Below the pieces are notes generated by a model that did not search any database, was not told where the DNA came from, and was given only the letters and a program-made list of their open reading frames with translations. A stretch of DNA of 64,000 bases from contig NZ_CP113068.1 of NCBI RefSeq assembly GCF_026625885.1, positions 4,836,001-4,900,000 on the forward strand. Reading direction: 5' to 3'. How positions within the stretch are numbered: the stretch's first letter is position 1; the number at the start of each line of letters is the position of its first letter. The DNA comes from Roseateles sp. SL47. GTDB taxonomy: Bacteria > Pseudomonadota > Gammaproteobacteria > Burkholderiales > Burkholderiaceae_C. The position numbers were made by a program, and so were the translations under genes. Shown here piece by piece: positions 55,457 to 64,000 of this stretch.

Positions 55457-56845
55457 TCATGCCGCTTCGTCGTCCTCACGCGAGGCCAGCATCGCAGGCG
55501 CCGCCTCATCACCCATGGCCCCGCTGTCCACATGCCTCAGCCGGTTGGCCGGAACGAGCAGACGGAAGGTGGAACCCTTCCCGGGCTCACTGTCGATGCG
55601 CAGCTCTCCCCCGTGGCGCTGGATCACATGCTTGACGATGGACAGCCCCAGCCCCGTGCCACCGGTATCGCGTGAACGGCTGCCGTCCACGCGGTAGAAG
55701 CGCTCGGTCAGGCGGGGCAGATGCTCACGGGCGATGCCCGGGCCGTTGTCGACCACCGCAATCTCCCCACCCTTCTCCCCCAGCCAGCGCCAGTGCAGCT
55801 CGATGCGCCCGCCTTCCGGCGTGTAGCGCACCGCATTGCTGACCAGGTTGGCGACGGCACTCAGCAGTTCGGTTTCCACCCCAGCCACTTCCACCTGCGT
55901 CAGCCGGTCGCAGACCACCTCATGGCGACCGGCCGACAACGCACGCGCATCAGCCGACACACGGGCCAGCAGCGGATCCATCGCGATCCAGTGATCCGCC
56001 GCCGGACGGGGGCTACCCTCCAGCTGCGCCAGCGTCAGCAGATCCCCCACCAGCGTCTGCATCCGCAGCGTCTGCTGCTGCATCAGATGCAGCACACGCT
56101 TGCGCTCGGCTTCGGTCAGGTTGAGGCTGGCCATGGTTTCGATGAAGCCCGCCAGCACCGTCAGCGGCGTTCGAATCTCATGCGACACATTGGCCACAAA
56201 GTCCCGCCGCATGGATTCATTGCGCTCCCGGTCGGTCACGTCCAGCGACAGGATCAGCCGTCGGCATTCACCACCCACCCCATAGTCCCGCATCAGCACC
56301 TGCAGATGAGCCTTGCCACGGGCGTTCTGCAGCGCCAGCGGCTGGTTGTATTGGCGCGACTGCAGGTAAGAGACAAACGCCGGATAACGGACCAGATTGG
56401 TGATGCGCTGCAGTTTGTCCCGCTGGGGGTCCAACTGGAAATGGTCGGCCGCCAGGCGGTTGCACCATTGGATCTGGTCCTGGTCGTCCAGCAGGATCAC
56501 GCCATTGGGCGACGCTTCCATGGCCTGCAGAAACTGCTCCAGCTGCTGGCGCTCCCGCTCGTACCGGCGCTCCCGGTCCCGCAGGCCGCGCTCCATGCGG
56601 TAGGCCACTTCGCCCCAGATGCCGGCCAGGCGCGGCGCATCATCGGTCTGGTCCCCGCGCAGCCAATTCACCAGCCGGTGCGCACGAGCGGCATCCCACA
56701 GACCCATCAGGGCCACCGCCACACCGGCGCCCAGGCCGGCCGCCAGCGGCGGTGCCAGCATCCAATGCCCCAGCCACCAGCCGATCCACCCGCCGATGCA
56801 GGTGCCCAGCACCAGCATCAGCACTCGCGACAACAACCAGCTCAT
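55457..56845 (-). CDS. phoR: Phosphate-regulon sensor histidine kinase
   Basis: A 462-residue kinase. Two N-terminal membrane helices (to about residue 50), a PAS domain (about 105-205, MEASPNGVILLDDQDQIQWCN), the HisKA box DFVANVSHEIRTPL with H222, and a HATPase domain (NLVSNAVRYTPEGG, DNGPGIAREHLPRLTERFYRVD, GGTGLGLSIVKHV). It phosphorylates PhoB at low phosphate and is held in check by PhoU and the Pst transporter. It follows phoB by 10 bp. Confidence 0.96.
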   Translation of the reverse strand: MSWLLSRVLMLVLGTCIGGWIGWWLGHWMLAPPLAAGLGAGVAVALMGLWDAARAHRLVNWLRGDQTDDAPRLAGIWGEVAYRMERGLRDRERRYERERQQLEQFLQAMEASPNGVILLDDQDQIQWCNRLAADHFQLDPQRDKLQRITNLVRYPAFVSYLQSRQYNQPLALQNARGKAHLQVLMRDYGVGGECRRLILSLDVTDRERNESMRRDFVANVSHEIRTPLTVLAGFIETMASLNLTEAERKRVLHLMQQQTLRMQTLVGDLLTLAQLEGSPRPAADHWIAMDPLLARVSADARALSAGRHEVVCDRLTQVEVAGVETELLSAVANLVSNAVRYTPEGGRIELHWRWLGEKGGEIAVVDNGPGIAREHLPRLTERFYRVDGSRSRDTGGTGLGLSIVKHVIQRHGGELRIDSEPGKGSTFRLLVPANRLRHVDSGAMGDEAAPAMLASREDDEAA

Positions 56846-56855
56846 GAGGCGCGAC

Positions 56856-57560
56856 TCAGGCGGACAGAGCGCTGCTGCTTTGCTGGGTCAGGCGATAACC
56901 GGCACCACGCACCGTTTCGATCATGCGCTGGCAGTTCACCTTCTCCAGCGCTTCGCGAAGCCGCTTCACATGGACGTCCACGGTCCGTTCTTCAATGAAG
57001 ACATGGTCGCCCCAGACGCGATCCAGCAGTTGGGACCGGCTGTGCACCCGCTCCGGATGGGTCATGAAGAAATGCAGCAGGCGGAATTCGGTGGGGCCCA
57101 GCTTGACCTCCACCCCTTCCCGGCTGACACGCCGCGTACCGGGGTCCAGCACCAGCCCGCCGACATCCACGGCCGAGTCCAGGGCCTCTGGCGCCTTACG
57201 GCGCAGCACCGCACGAATGCGGGCGAGCAGCTCATTGGTCGAGAACGGTTTGGTCAGGTAGTCGTCCGCGCCCGCATCCAGGCCGGAGACCTTGTCGGCT
57301 TCTTCGGCACGTGCGGTCAGCATGATGATGGGCAGCTCGCGCGTGCGAGTCGCTCCGCGCCAGGCACGGGCCAGGCCGATGCCGGATTGACCCGGCAGCA
57401 TCCAGTCCAGCACCACCAGATCCGGCAGCACCCGGTCCACTTCCAACTGGGCCTGCTCGGCATTGGCCGCCAGGGTGACCTCGAAACCGGCATGACGCAG
57501 GTTGATGGAGATCAGCTCGGCAATCGCGGATTCATCTTCAACGACCAGGATACGGCTCAT
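56856..57560 (-). CDS. phoB: Phosphate-regulon response regulator
   Basis: A 234-residue OmpR/PhoB regulator. The receiver holds acidic pocket VVEDE and phospho-acceptor D52 (VVLDWMLPG), K in LTKPFSTNELL; the C-terminal winged helix (LDPGTRRVSREGVEVKLGPTEFRLLHFFMTHPERVHSRSQLLD...VDVHVKRLREAL) binds Pho boxes. It activates pst, phoX-type genes and others. Confidence 0.97.
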   Translation of the reverse strand: MSRILVVEDESAIAELISINLRHAGFEVTLAANAEQAQLEVDRVLPDLVVLDWMLPGQSGIGLARAWRGATRTRELPIIMLTARAEEADKVSGLDAGADDYLTKPFSTNELLARIRAVLRRKAPEALDSAVDVGGLVLDPGTRRVSREGVEVKLGPTEFRLLHFFMTHPERVHSRSQLLDRVWGDHVFIEERTVDVHVKRLREALEKVNCQRMIETVRGAGYRLTQQSSSALSA

Positions 57561-57577
57561 TCCCAGATCTCCTTTGT

Positions 57578-58285
57578 TCAGCGCACCATGTGCTCAACGG
57601 CATCCGGCGTGTTGTGGCGCACGTCGGTCCCCTTGACCACATAGATGATGACTTCCGCCAGGTTCTTGGCATGGTCACCCACACGCTCGATGGCTTTGGC
57701 AACAAACACCAGGTCGATGCTCGACGAGATGGTGCGCGGGTCTTCCATCATGTAGGTGATGAGCTTGCGCATCAGGCCGTCGAATTCCTTGTCGATCTGG
57801 TCGTCCTGCTTCAGCACTTCCAGGGCGCGGTCCACGTCGAGGCGGGCAAAGGCGTCCAGGGCCTTGCGCAGCGAGGCAATGGCCAGCTCGGCTTCGTAGG
57901 AGAGGTCAGACATCGGCAGGCGCAGACGGCTGGACACCCCGGTGTTGATCAGGCGCTGCACCGTGCGGGCGATGCGGGCGGCTTCGTCACCCACACGCTC
58001 GAGGTTGGCAATGGTCTTGGACACCGCGATCAGCAGGCGCAGATCCCGGGCCGTCGGCTGACGGCGGGCGATGATGGTGGACAGGTCACGATCGATCTCC
58101 ACCTCCATGGTGTTGACCGTCTCTTCCTGCTTCAGCACATGGCTGGCGATCTCGCCGCTGAAGGTGCCCAGGGCTTCGATGGCCTGCGCCACCTGCGATT
58201 CCACCAGGCCGCCCATTTCGAGCACGCGGGTGGAGATGCCGCTCAGCTCGGCGTCGAATTGGGTGGAGAGATGCTTGTCTGTCAT
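57578..58285 (-). CDS. phoU: Phosphate signalling protein PhoU
   Basis: A 235-residue all-helical protein with two PhoU repeats (MGGLVESQVAQAIEAL...; LRKALDAFARLDVDRALEVLKQD). It has the metal-binding ERVGDEAARIAR and ERVGDHAKNLAE motifs. It connects the Pst transporter with PhoR. Confidence 0.97.
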   Translation of the reverse strand: MTDKHLSTQFDAELSGISTRVLEMGGLVESQVAQAIEALGTFSGEIASHVLKQEETVNTMEVEIDRDLSTIIARRQPTARDLRLLIAVSKTIANLERVGDEAARIARTVQRLINTGVSSRLRLPMSDLSYEAELAIASLRKALDAFARLDVDRALEVLKQDDQIDKEFDGLMRKLITYMMEDPRTISSSIDLVFVAKAIERVGDHAKNLAEVIIYVVKGTDVRHNTPDAVEHMVR

Positions 58286-58345
58286 GTGATTCTCCTATTG
58301 TGTTGGTCGTGCCAGCACGTCCTGCTCATGGGGCCACAAGGGCCG

Positions 58346-58363
58346 CCGACCCGTGGGTCGGCG
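58346..58363. other. Stem-loop between pstB and phoU
   Basis: GCCGACCC and GGGTCGGC separated by GT, 6 bp after the pstB stop. Without a T tract it is more likely an mRNA stability or partial attenuation element that sets phoU level relative to pst. Confidence 0.5.
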
Positions 58364-58369
58364 AAGGCA

Positions 58370-59155
58370 TCAGCCAAAGCGGCCGGTGATGTAGTCTTCA
58401 GTGTCCTTGCGTTTGGGCTTCATGAACAGCTCGGCGGTGGGGCCGAATTCGATCAGGTCGCCCAGGTACATGTAGGCGGTGTAGTCCGAGCAACGGGCCG
58501 CCTGCTGCATGTTATGGGTCACGATGGCGACCGTGTAGTCGTGCTTGAGCTCATGGATCAGCTCCTCGATCTTGCCGGTGGAGATCGGGTCCAGCGCCGA
58601 GCAGGGCTCATCCAGCAGCAGCACTTCAGGCTTGATGGCAATGCCGCGGGCAATGCACAGACGCTGCTGCTGACCGCCGGAGAGGCCGGAACCGCTCTGG
58701 TTGAGCTTGTCCTTCACTTCATTCCACAGGGCCGCCTTCTTCAGCGCCCACTCCACCCGCTCGTCCATCTCCACGCGGGAAAGGGTTTCGAACAGACGCA
58801 CGCCGAAGGCGATGTTGTCGTAGATGGACATCGGGAACGGCGTCGGCTTCTGGAACACCATGCCCACCTTGGCACGGACCAGCGACACATCTTCCTTGCT
58901 GGTCAGGATGTCTTCGCCATCCAGCAGGATCTGCCCCTCGGCGCGCTGCTCGGGATAGAGCTCGAACATGCGGTTGAGGGTGCGCAGCAGCGTGGACTTG
59001 CCGCAGCCCGAGGGACCGATGAAGGCGGTCACCTTGTTCTCCGGAATGTCCAGATTGATGTTCTTCAGCGCGTGGAAGCTGCCGTAATAGAAGTTCAGGT
59101 TCTTCACCGAGAGCTTCGCGCGCTCGGTCACCGGCATATCGACTTTGGCATCCAT
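58370..59155 (-). CDS. pstB: Phosphate ABC transporter ATP-binding protein
   Basis: A 261-residue ATPase: [20 protein letters not shown], Walker [10 protein letters not shown] (47-55), [16 protein letters not shown], Walker [14 protein letters not shown], and [16 protein letters not shown] typical of PstB. It energises PstCA. Confidence 0.97.
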   Translation of the reverse strand: MDAKVDMPVTERAKLSVKNLNFYYGSFHALKNINLDIPENKVTAFIGPSGCGKSTLLRTLNRMFELYPEQRAEGQILLDGEDILTSKEDVSLVRAKVGMVFQKPTPFPMSIYDNIAFGVRLFETLSRVEMDERVEWALKKAALWNEVKDKLNQSGSGLSGGQQQRLCIARGIAIKPEVLLLDEPCSALDPISTGKIEELIHELKHDYTVAIVTHNMQQAARCSDYTAYMYLGDLIEFGPTAELFMKPKRKDTEDYITGRFG

Positions 59156-59216
59156 GGTCAGGGCCTTTTGAATTCGTTTGAAAGTGTCGGGCTTGCGTCG
59201 GAAGTGGGGACGCCGC

Positions 59217-60077
59217 TCAATGCTTGTTCTTGAACATCACACGCGCCACGATGTTGAGCACCAGCACACCGATGGTGATGATGAACACCGCCGCCCAGGC
59301 CAGCTTCTGCCAGTTGCCGTAAGGGCTCATGGCAAATTCGAAGATCACCTTGGGCAGGTTGGCCATCGGGCCGGTCAGGTCGGTCGACCAGAAGCGGTTG
59401 TTGAAGGCAGTCAGCAGCAGCGGTGCGGTCTCGCCGGACACACGGGCCAGCGCCAGCAGCACCCCCGTCAGCACACCGGCACGGGCCGCCTTGAGCGTGA
59501 CGGTCATGATGACCTTCCACTTGGGCGTGCCCAGGGCATAGGCCGCTTCACGCAGGGCGCTGGGCACCAGGTTCAGCATGTTCTCGGTGGTGCGGATGAC
59601 CACCGGGATCACGATCAGCGCCAGCGCCACCACACCGGCCCAGCCGGAGAAGCCGCGGAAGCGCAACACGATCAGGCTGTAGACGAACAGGCCGATCACG
59701 ATCGATGGAGCCGACAGCAGGATGTCGTTGATGAAGCGCACGCTGTTGCCCAGCCAGGTCTTCTGGCCGTATTCCGCCAGATAGACACCGGACAGCACAC
59801 CGATGGGCGTGCCGATCACCGTGGCCAGGCAGACCATCAGCATGGAGCCGAAGATCGCATTGGCCAGACCGCCCTCTTCCGAGTTCGGTGGCGGCGTCAT
59901 CTGGGTGAAGGTGGCCCAGGTCAGGCCGCCCACGCCCTGCGTGATGGTCTCGAACAGGATCCAGATCAGCCAGATCAGACCGAGGCACATGGCGCCCATG
60001 GAGAGCGTCAGGGCCACGATGTTGACGCGGCGGCGCTTGTTGTACATGGCCACACGGCCGGCAGCGGTCGCGCTCAT
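59217..60077 (-). CDS. pstA: Phosphate ABC transporter permease PstA
   Basis: A 286-residue inner-membrane protein with about six helices and the PstA features [27 protein letters not shown] and [28 protein letters not shown] (coupling loop). It overlaps pstC by 4 bp. Confidence 0.96.
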   Translation of the reverse strand: MSATAAGRVAMYNKRRRVNIVALTLSMGAMCLGLIWLIWILFETITQGVGGLTWATFTQMTPPPNSEEGGLANAIFGSMLMVCLATVIGTPIGVLSGVYLAEYGQKTWLGNSVRFINDILLSAPSIVIGLFVYSLIVLRFRGFSGWAGVVALALIVIPVVIRTTENMLNLVPSALREAAYALGTPKWKVIMTVTLKAARAGVLTGVLLALARVSGETAPLLLTAFNNRFWSTDLTGPMANLPKVIFEFAMSPYGNWQKLAWAAVFIITIGVLVLNIVARVMFKNKH

Positions 60078-61099
60078 GTGCGGGTCCCTTCGTTCTTCTT
60101 GAGCTTGTTCAGCAGTACCTTGGAGAAGGCCAGCACCACGAAGGTGATGAAGAACAGCACCAGGGCAAGGTACAGCAGCGAGGCCTGATGCAGGCTGCCA
60201 GGGCCGGATTCCCCGAATTCATTGGCCAGCACCGAGGTGATGGTGTTGGCGGCCTCGAACAGTGACAGCGAATTCAGCTGGTTCATGTTGCCGATCACGA
60301 AGGTGACCGCCATGGTCTCGCCCAGCGCACGGCCCAGGCCCAGCATGATGCCGCCGATGACACCGGTCTTGGTGTAGGGGAGCACCACCCTCCAGACCAC
60401 TTCCCAGGTGGTCGAACCCAGCCCGTAGGCGGATTCCTTGAGCATCGCAGGCGTGACTTCGAAAACGTCACGCATCACCGAGGCGATGAAGGGGATGATC
60501 ATGATGGCCAGGATGATGCCGGCCGAGAGGATGCCCAGACCCACCGGCGGGCCGGACACCAGCGCACCCAGCACCGGCACGCCTGTGAGCATGCTTTGCA
60601 GCGGCTGCTGCACATAGGTGGCCAGGATGGGGCCAAACACAAACAGGCCCCACATCCCATACACGATGGACGGCACGGCCGCCAGCAGTTCAATGGCAAT
60701 GCCCAATGGGCGGCGCAGCCAGCCCGGGGCCAGTTCGGTGAGGAACAGCGCGATGCCAAAGCTCACCGGCACGGCGATCACCAGCGCCAGGAACGAGGTC
60801 ACCAGCGTGCCGTAGATCATCACCAGGCCGCCGAACTTTTCCTGCACCGGATCCCAGTCGGTGCTGACCAGGAAGCCCAGGCCAAATTGCTTGATGGCCG
60901 GGGCCGCGCCAACGATCAGCGACAGGATGATGCCGGCCAACAGGGCCAGCGTCAGCCAGGCAGCGCCATGGGCCAGCAGGGAGAAAACGGTATCCGCCCA
61001 GGGGGCGACGCGGCGTCGGGCGGGCGGACGGCCCTGGGGATGGGCTCGCTCGTCGCCTCGCTGACGGTCGATGGTGTTGGCTGGGAGTATTGCGGCCAC
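60074..61099 (-). CDS. pstC: Phosphate ABC transporter permease PstC
   Basis: A 341-residue permease: [49 protein letters not shown] and the coupling loop [24 protein letters not shown] are typical of PstC. The start is taken as GTG at 61099 because GGAGG stands 4 nt upstream; no ATG fits the family N-terminus, and the ATG 31 codons earlier would enter the hairpin region. Confidence 0.93.
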   Translation of the reverse strand: MAAILPANTIDRQRGDERAHPQGRPPARRRVAPWADTVFSLLAHGAAWLTLALLAGIILSLIVGAAPAIKQFGLGFLVSTDWDPVQEKFGGLVMIYGTLVTSFLALVIAVPVSFGIALFLTELAPGWLRRPLGIAIELLAAVPSIVYGMWGLFVFGPILATYVQQPLQSMLTGVPVLGALVSGPPVGLGILSAGIILAIMIIPFIASVMRDVFEVTPAMLKESAYGLGSTTWEVVWRVVLPYTKTGVIGGIMLGLGRALGETMAVTFVIGNMNQLNSLSLFEAANTITSVLANEFGESGPGSLHQASLLYLALVLFFITFVVLAFSKVLLNKLKKNEGTRT

Positions 61100-61193
61100 A
61101 GGGCCTCCGCTGGTTGCTTGGTCGGGTGCTTGTTCTCTTCTCTCAGGAACGCGCGTCCGGATGCGCGGCGTTCCACGGCGCCCCTTGTGCAAA

Positions 61194-61223
61194 AGCCCGG
61201 TGTCCGTCTGGGGGCACCGGGCT
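61194..61223 (-). terminator. Attenuator hairpin between pstS and pstC
   Basis: AGCCCGGTG and CACCGGGCT (9-bp arms, 12-nt loop) followed leftward by TTT, 18 bp after the pstS stop. A partial intrinsic terminator here would make pstS mRNA more abundant than the permease genes, as usual for binding proteins. Confidence 0.7.
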
Positions 61224-61241
61224 GCACTCAGGGGTGCCGAT

Positions 61242-62276
61242 TTACTTCAGGCTGATGGCCTTGCCCGAACCGTCCTTCAGGTTGTCGGCCCACTGCTTGC
61301 GGACCAGGTCCTTCACAGCGGTCGGCAGTGCCACATAGTCCAGCTCGTCAGCCATCTTGTCGCCCTGGGCATAGGCCCAGTCGAAGAACTTCAGGGTAGC
61401 GGCGGCGGTCGCAGCCTTCTCCTGCTGCTTGTGCATCAGGATGAAGGTGGCGCCGGTGATGGGCCAGCTGTCCTTGCCCGGCTGTTCGGTCAGCACCTGG
61501 TAGAACGATTCGTTCCACTTGGCACCGGCGGCAGCAGCCTTGAAGGCGTCATCGCTCGGCGTCACGAAATGACCGTCTGCATTCTTCAGCAGAACGTAGG
61601 TCATCTTGTTTTGCTTGGCGTAGGCGTATTCCACGTAGCCGATCGAGTTCGGCAGGCGCGTCACGTACGACGACACGCCTTCGTTGCCCTTGCCACCCGC
61701 GCCGGTGGGCCAGTTCACGGCGGTGCCTTCACCGACCTTGGACTTCCACTCGGCATTCACCTTCGACAGGTAGTTGGTGAACAGGAAGCTGGTGCCGGAA
61801 CCGTCGGCGCGGCGCACCACGGCGATGGCAGCGTCCGGCAGCGGCACGCCAGCGTTCAGGGCGGTGATGGCGGCGTCATTCCACTTGGTGATCTTGCCCA
61901 GGTAGATGTCACCCAGCACCTGGCCGTTCAGCTTGATCTGGCCCGGCTTCACACCGGTGATGTTGACCACCGGCACCACGCCGCCGATGACGGTCGGGAA
62001 CTGGATCAGGCCGTCCTTGGCCAGTTGCTCGTCCTTCAGGGGAGCGTCCGACGCGCCGAAATCGACCGTCTTGGCCTGGATCTGCTTGATGCCAGCGCCG
62101 GAACCGACGGATTGATAGTTGATGCGAACGCCAGTGGCCTTGTTGTAGGCATCGGCCCACTTGGTGTACACGGGGGCCGGGAACGAAGCGCCGGCGCCGG
62201 TCACTTCCTGGGCCTGGGCCACCGAGAACACGGTAGCGCAAGCGGCAAACAGCAGGCCAGCACGGAGTTGATTCAT
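61242..62276 (-). CDS. pstS: Phosphate-binding periplasmic protein PstS
   Basis: About 344 residues with a signal peptide (cut near AQA-QEVTG). The mature start [16 protein letters not shown] and the phosphate-site segments [23 protein letters not shown] and [16 protein letters not shown] are diagnostic. A second ATG two codons upstream (62282) is possible; the AGGA ribosome site is 10 nt from the chosen one and 4 nt from the other. It is first gene of the pst-pho transcript and has Pho-box-like repeats ahead. Confidence 0.97.
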   Translation of the reverse strand: MNQLRAGLLFAACATVFSVAQAQEVTGAGASFPAPVYTKWADAYNKATGVRINYQSVGSGAGIKQIQAKTVDFGASDAPLKDEQLAKDGLIQFPTVIGGVVPVVNITGVKPGQIKLNGQVLGDIYLGKITKWNDAAITALNAGVPLPDAAIAVVRRADGSGTSFLFTNYLSKVNAEWKSKVGEGTAVNWPTGAGGKGNEGVSSYVTRLPNSIGYVEYAYAKQNKMTYVLLKNADGHFVTPSDDAFKAAAAGAKWNESFYQVLTEQPGKDSWPITGATFILMHKQQEKAATAAATLKFFDWAYAQGDKMADELDYVALPTAVKDLVRKQWADNLKDGSGKAISLK

Positions 62277-62319
62277 GGTCATTCAGTCCTATCGCTAGGT
62301 TTGTTGGCGAACGGAACAG

Positions 62320-62362
62320 ATGGTATGAACCGAATGTGACACAACAGTGACGGATATGACAG
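62320..62362 (-). promoter_or_regulatory. Pho-box promoter of pstS
   Basis: On the leftward strand CTGTCAT (62362-62356) is followed by further TCA-containing repeats, TCAC and GTGTCAC, spaced roughly 9-11 bp, ending near 62331. A -10-like TACCAT lies at 62325-62320, and the ATG is 44 bp on. Fits PhoB activation. Confidence 0.6.
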
Positions 62363-62488
62363 TGCAGGTGGCGCCGCCCCATCAGGTGGGCGCGATGCGG
62401 CAGATCCTGCGGCACCCATGCCCGAGCGGGGGCCCACCAAGGAGGTGAGGTTGAACTACTCCGGGAGCCGTCGCCCGGGCCTTCGGAG

Positions 62489-62532
62489 CTGTCATATTCG
62501 ATTCACCCCGCTGTCATGTTCGCCTTTTAGGC
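62489..62532 (+). promoter_or_regulatory. Second Pho-box pair, pointing rightward
   Basis: Two exact CTGTCAT half-sites begin at 62489 and 62511, 22 bp apart, that is two 11-bp PhoB repeats. The 11-mers are CTGTCATATTC, GATTCACCCCG, CTGTCATGTTC and GCCTTTTAGGC. A weak -10 (TTTTAG/TAGGCT) overlaps the end. There is no rightward protein gene before the glmM 3' end. Confidence 0.6.
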
Positions 62533-62537
62533 TCTCA

Positions 62538-62716
62538 CGGCTGGATGACCCGCCATCACCACGCACTCCATCAGGAGCCAGTCGGGCGGGTCAAGTGGGG
62601 AGAAAGGCTTCAGCACCCGAAGAGTCAGCGCACCGACGCGACCGATACCATCAATACCAACAATTCCAACGATATCCAATGCACATGGCGCCGGGCCCCG
62701 CCCGGCGCTTTCTTTT
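62538..62716 (+). ncRNA. Candidate PhoB-controlled small RNA between pstS and glmM
   Basis: A rightward unit of about 180 nt bounded by the Pho-box pair and an intrinsic terminator of the same direction. The only ATG frame (from 62545, 56 codons) has no ribosome site and its stop lies inside the terminator T tract, so a protein is unlikely. The part just before the terminator (about 62640-62685) is A/C-rich and probably unpaired, suited to base pairing. The 3' end runs antisense toward the glmM stop without reaching it. Exact start is inferred. Confidence 0.5.
62688..62716 (+). terminator. Intrinsic terminator, rightward
   Basis: GCGCCGGGC and GCCCGGCGC with a CCC loop, followed on the + strand by TTTCTTTT. 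On the opposite strand no T run follows, so it is not a good terminator for glmM. Confidence 0.85.
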
Positions 62717-62721
62717 AAGGG

Positions 62722-64000
62722 TTAACCCTTGATTGCAGCCGCCAGGCGTTCAGCGCAGCGCTGGGCCAGGTCGGCGTCACTGGCTTCCACCATCACCCGC
62801 AGCAGCGGCTCGGTGCCGGACTTGCGGATCAGCACCCGCCCCCGGTCACCCAGCTCGGCCATCACTTCGGCTTCGGTGCGGGCCAGTGCGGAATTGCTCT
62901 TCCAATCCTGCTGGTCGGCCTGCAAGCGCACGTTGATCAGCGTCTGGGGAAACAGCGTCACGCCTTCCAGCAGGTCCGCCAGCGGGCGACCACTGCGGGC
63001 CACGGCTTCCAGCACCAGCAGGCTGCTGACGATGCCGTCGCCGGTGGTGTGCTTGTCCAGGGCCAGCAGATGGCCAGAGCCCTCCCCGCCCAGCTGCCAG
63101 CCACGGTTGGCCAGCTCTTCCAGCACATAACGGTCGCCCACCTTGGCGCGGACAAATTCCACATCACGCTGGCGCAAGGCCAGTTCGACCGCCATGTTGG
63201 TCATCAGCGTACCCACTGCGCCAGGCACCCGCTCACCACGCGCCAGGCGGTCCGCCACCATCACAAACAGCAGCTCGTCGCCGTTGAACAGCCGCCCCTG
63301 GGCGTCCACCATCTGCAGGCGGTCGGCGTCACCGTCCAGGGCAATGCCGTAGTCCGCCTGGTGTTCCTTCACCGCCGCCACCAGGGCCTGCGGTGCGGTG
63401 GCGCCCACCTTGTCGTTGATGTTGAAACCATCGGGCTTGGTGCCGATGGAAATCACTTCCGCGCCCAGTTCATGGAAGACCGACGGCGCCACCTGGTAGG
63501 CCGCGCCGTTGGCCGCGTCCACCACCAGCTTCATGCCACGCATGCTGAGGTCGTTGCTGAAGCTGGCCTTGCAGAACTCGATGTAGCGCCCCTGGGCATC
63601 ATCCAGGCGGCGCGCACGGCCCAGGCTGGCCGAATCGACCCACACCGGGGACTCTTCCAGCACGGCTTCCACATCCAGCTCCCAGGCGTCCGGCAGCTTC
63701 TCGCCCTTGGAGGAGAAGAACTTGATGCCGTTGTCGGCGAACGGATTGTGGGAGGCGGAAATGACCACGCCCAGGTGCTGGCGCAAGGCACGGGTGAGAT
63801 ACGCAACACCCGGCGTGGGCAGCGGCCCGGTGAGCAACACGTTCACACCGGCCGAAGCAAAGCCGGCCTCCAGCGCCGACTCCAGCATGTAGCCGGAAAT
63901 ACGGGTGTCCTTGCCGATCAGAACGCTGGGCTTGGCATAACTGCGTTTGAGCACACGCCCCACCGCATGACCCAGTTGCAGCATGAAATCGGGGGTGATG
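62722..64000 (-). CDS. glmM: Phosphoglucosamine mutase (5' end outside the window)
   Basis: 425 codons of GlmM are present; roughly the first 20-25 residues lie beyond the window end, where the frame stays open (ITPDF before [12 protein letters not shown]). The phospho-serine site is in [17 protein letters not shown], the metal loop is [11 protein letters not shown], and the closing [14 protein letters not shown] binds the phosphate. It converts glucosamine-6-phosphate to glucosamine-1-phosphate for peptidoglycan and LPS. It lies upstream of pstS on the same strand. Confidence 0.97.
   Translation of the reverse strand, partial: ITPDFMLQLGHAVGRVLKRSYAKPSVLIGKDTRISGYMLESALEAGFASAGVNVLLTGPLPTPGVAYLTRALRQHLGVVISASHNPFADNGIKFFSSKGEKLPDAWELDVEAVLEESPVWVDSASLGRARRLDDAQGRYIEFCKASFSNDLSMRGMKLVVDAANGAAYQVAPSVFHELGAEVISIGTKPDGFNINDKVGATAPQALVAAVKEHQADYGIALDGDADRLQMVDAQGRLFNGDELLFVMVADRLARGERVPGAVGTLMTNMAVELALRQRDVEFVRAKVGDRYVLEELANRGWQLGGEGSGHLLALDKHTTGDGIVSSLLVLEAVARSGRPLADLLEGVTLFPQTLINVRLQADQQDWKSNSALARTEAEVMAELGDRGRVLIRKSGTEPLLRVMVEASDADLAQRCAERLAAAIKG

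Noticed and set aside
62545..62715. A 56-codon ORF inside the candidate small RNA
   Set aside because: No Shine-Dalgarno, and its stop codon falls in the T tract of the terminator, so normal translation is unlikely.

Overview
The window is GC-rich bacterial chromosome, most likely from a betaproteobacterium of the order Burkholderiales (Roseateles/Mitsuaria-like). This is inferred from the rho-trxA-addB-addA block, the phoR-phoB-phoU-pstBACS-glmM block, a stand-alone infA near a cold-shock gene, and several large TonB-dependent receptors; no rRNA gene is present to confirm it. No phage, transposon, integrase or CRISPR array was seen.

Region by region. 0-4.8 kb: a partial membrane protein, tRNA-Arg(UCU), an OPT-family transporter, an acyltransferase-3 protein and a LysR regulator. 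4.9-8.6 kb: a uronate-dehydrogenase-like gene with a complete TRAP transporter (dctPQM), divergent from the LysR gene; this reads as a sugar-acid uptake and oxidation unit. 8.7-14.5 kb: a FecI-type sigma factor, FecR anti-sigma factor, an STN-containing TonB receptor and a di-haem MauG/peroxidase-like protein, behind a 27-bp near-perfect palindrome. 14.5-21.5 kb: a 5-oxoproline operon (two-part DUF969/DUF979 permease, PxpA, a fused PxpB-PxpC and a biotin carboxylase/carrier fusion) with a divergent GntR regulator and a palindromic operator. 21.4-25 kb: a glycine-betaine type ABC transporter with a permease-binding-protein fusion. 25-26.1 kb is gene-poor and less GC-rich.

26-39 kb: a TonB receptor, infA, a cold-shock gene with an internal tandem duplication, a Tat-exported PhoX phosphatase, a PepSY membrane protein, a DUF2946 protein, an amino-acid permease, another TonB receptor and an acyltransferase. 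39.9-44 kb: a P-type cation ATPase preceded by a coupled small ORF, a DUF4258/HTH toxin-antitoxin-like pair with a palindromic operator, and tRNA-Pro(UGG). 44-55 kb: AddA/AddB-like recombination nuclease, thioredoxin, Rho, ribosomal protein L31 type B and a polytopic glycosyltransferase-like protein.

55.4-64 kb: the phosphate regulon block, all leftward: glmM (cut by the window end), pstS, pstC, pstA, pstB, phoU, phoB, phoR. Between pstS and glmM there is a Pho-box pair pointing the other way, followed about 180 bp later by an intrinsic terminator on the same strand. No convincing protein gene lies between them, so this is a candidate PhoB-controlled small RNA. It and the split biotin-dependent 5-oxoproline system are the most interesting leads.
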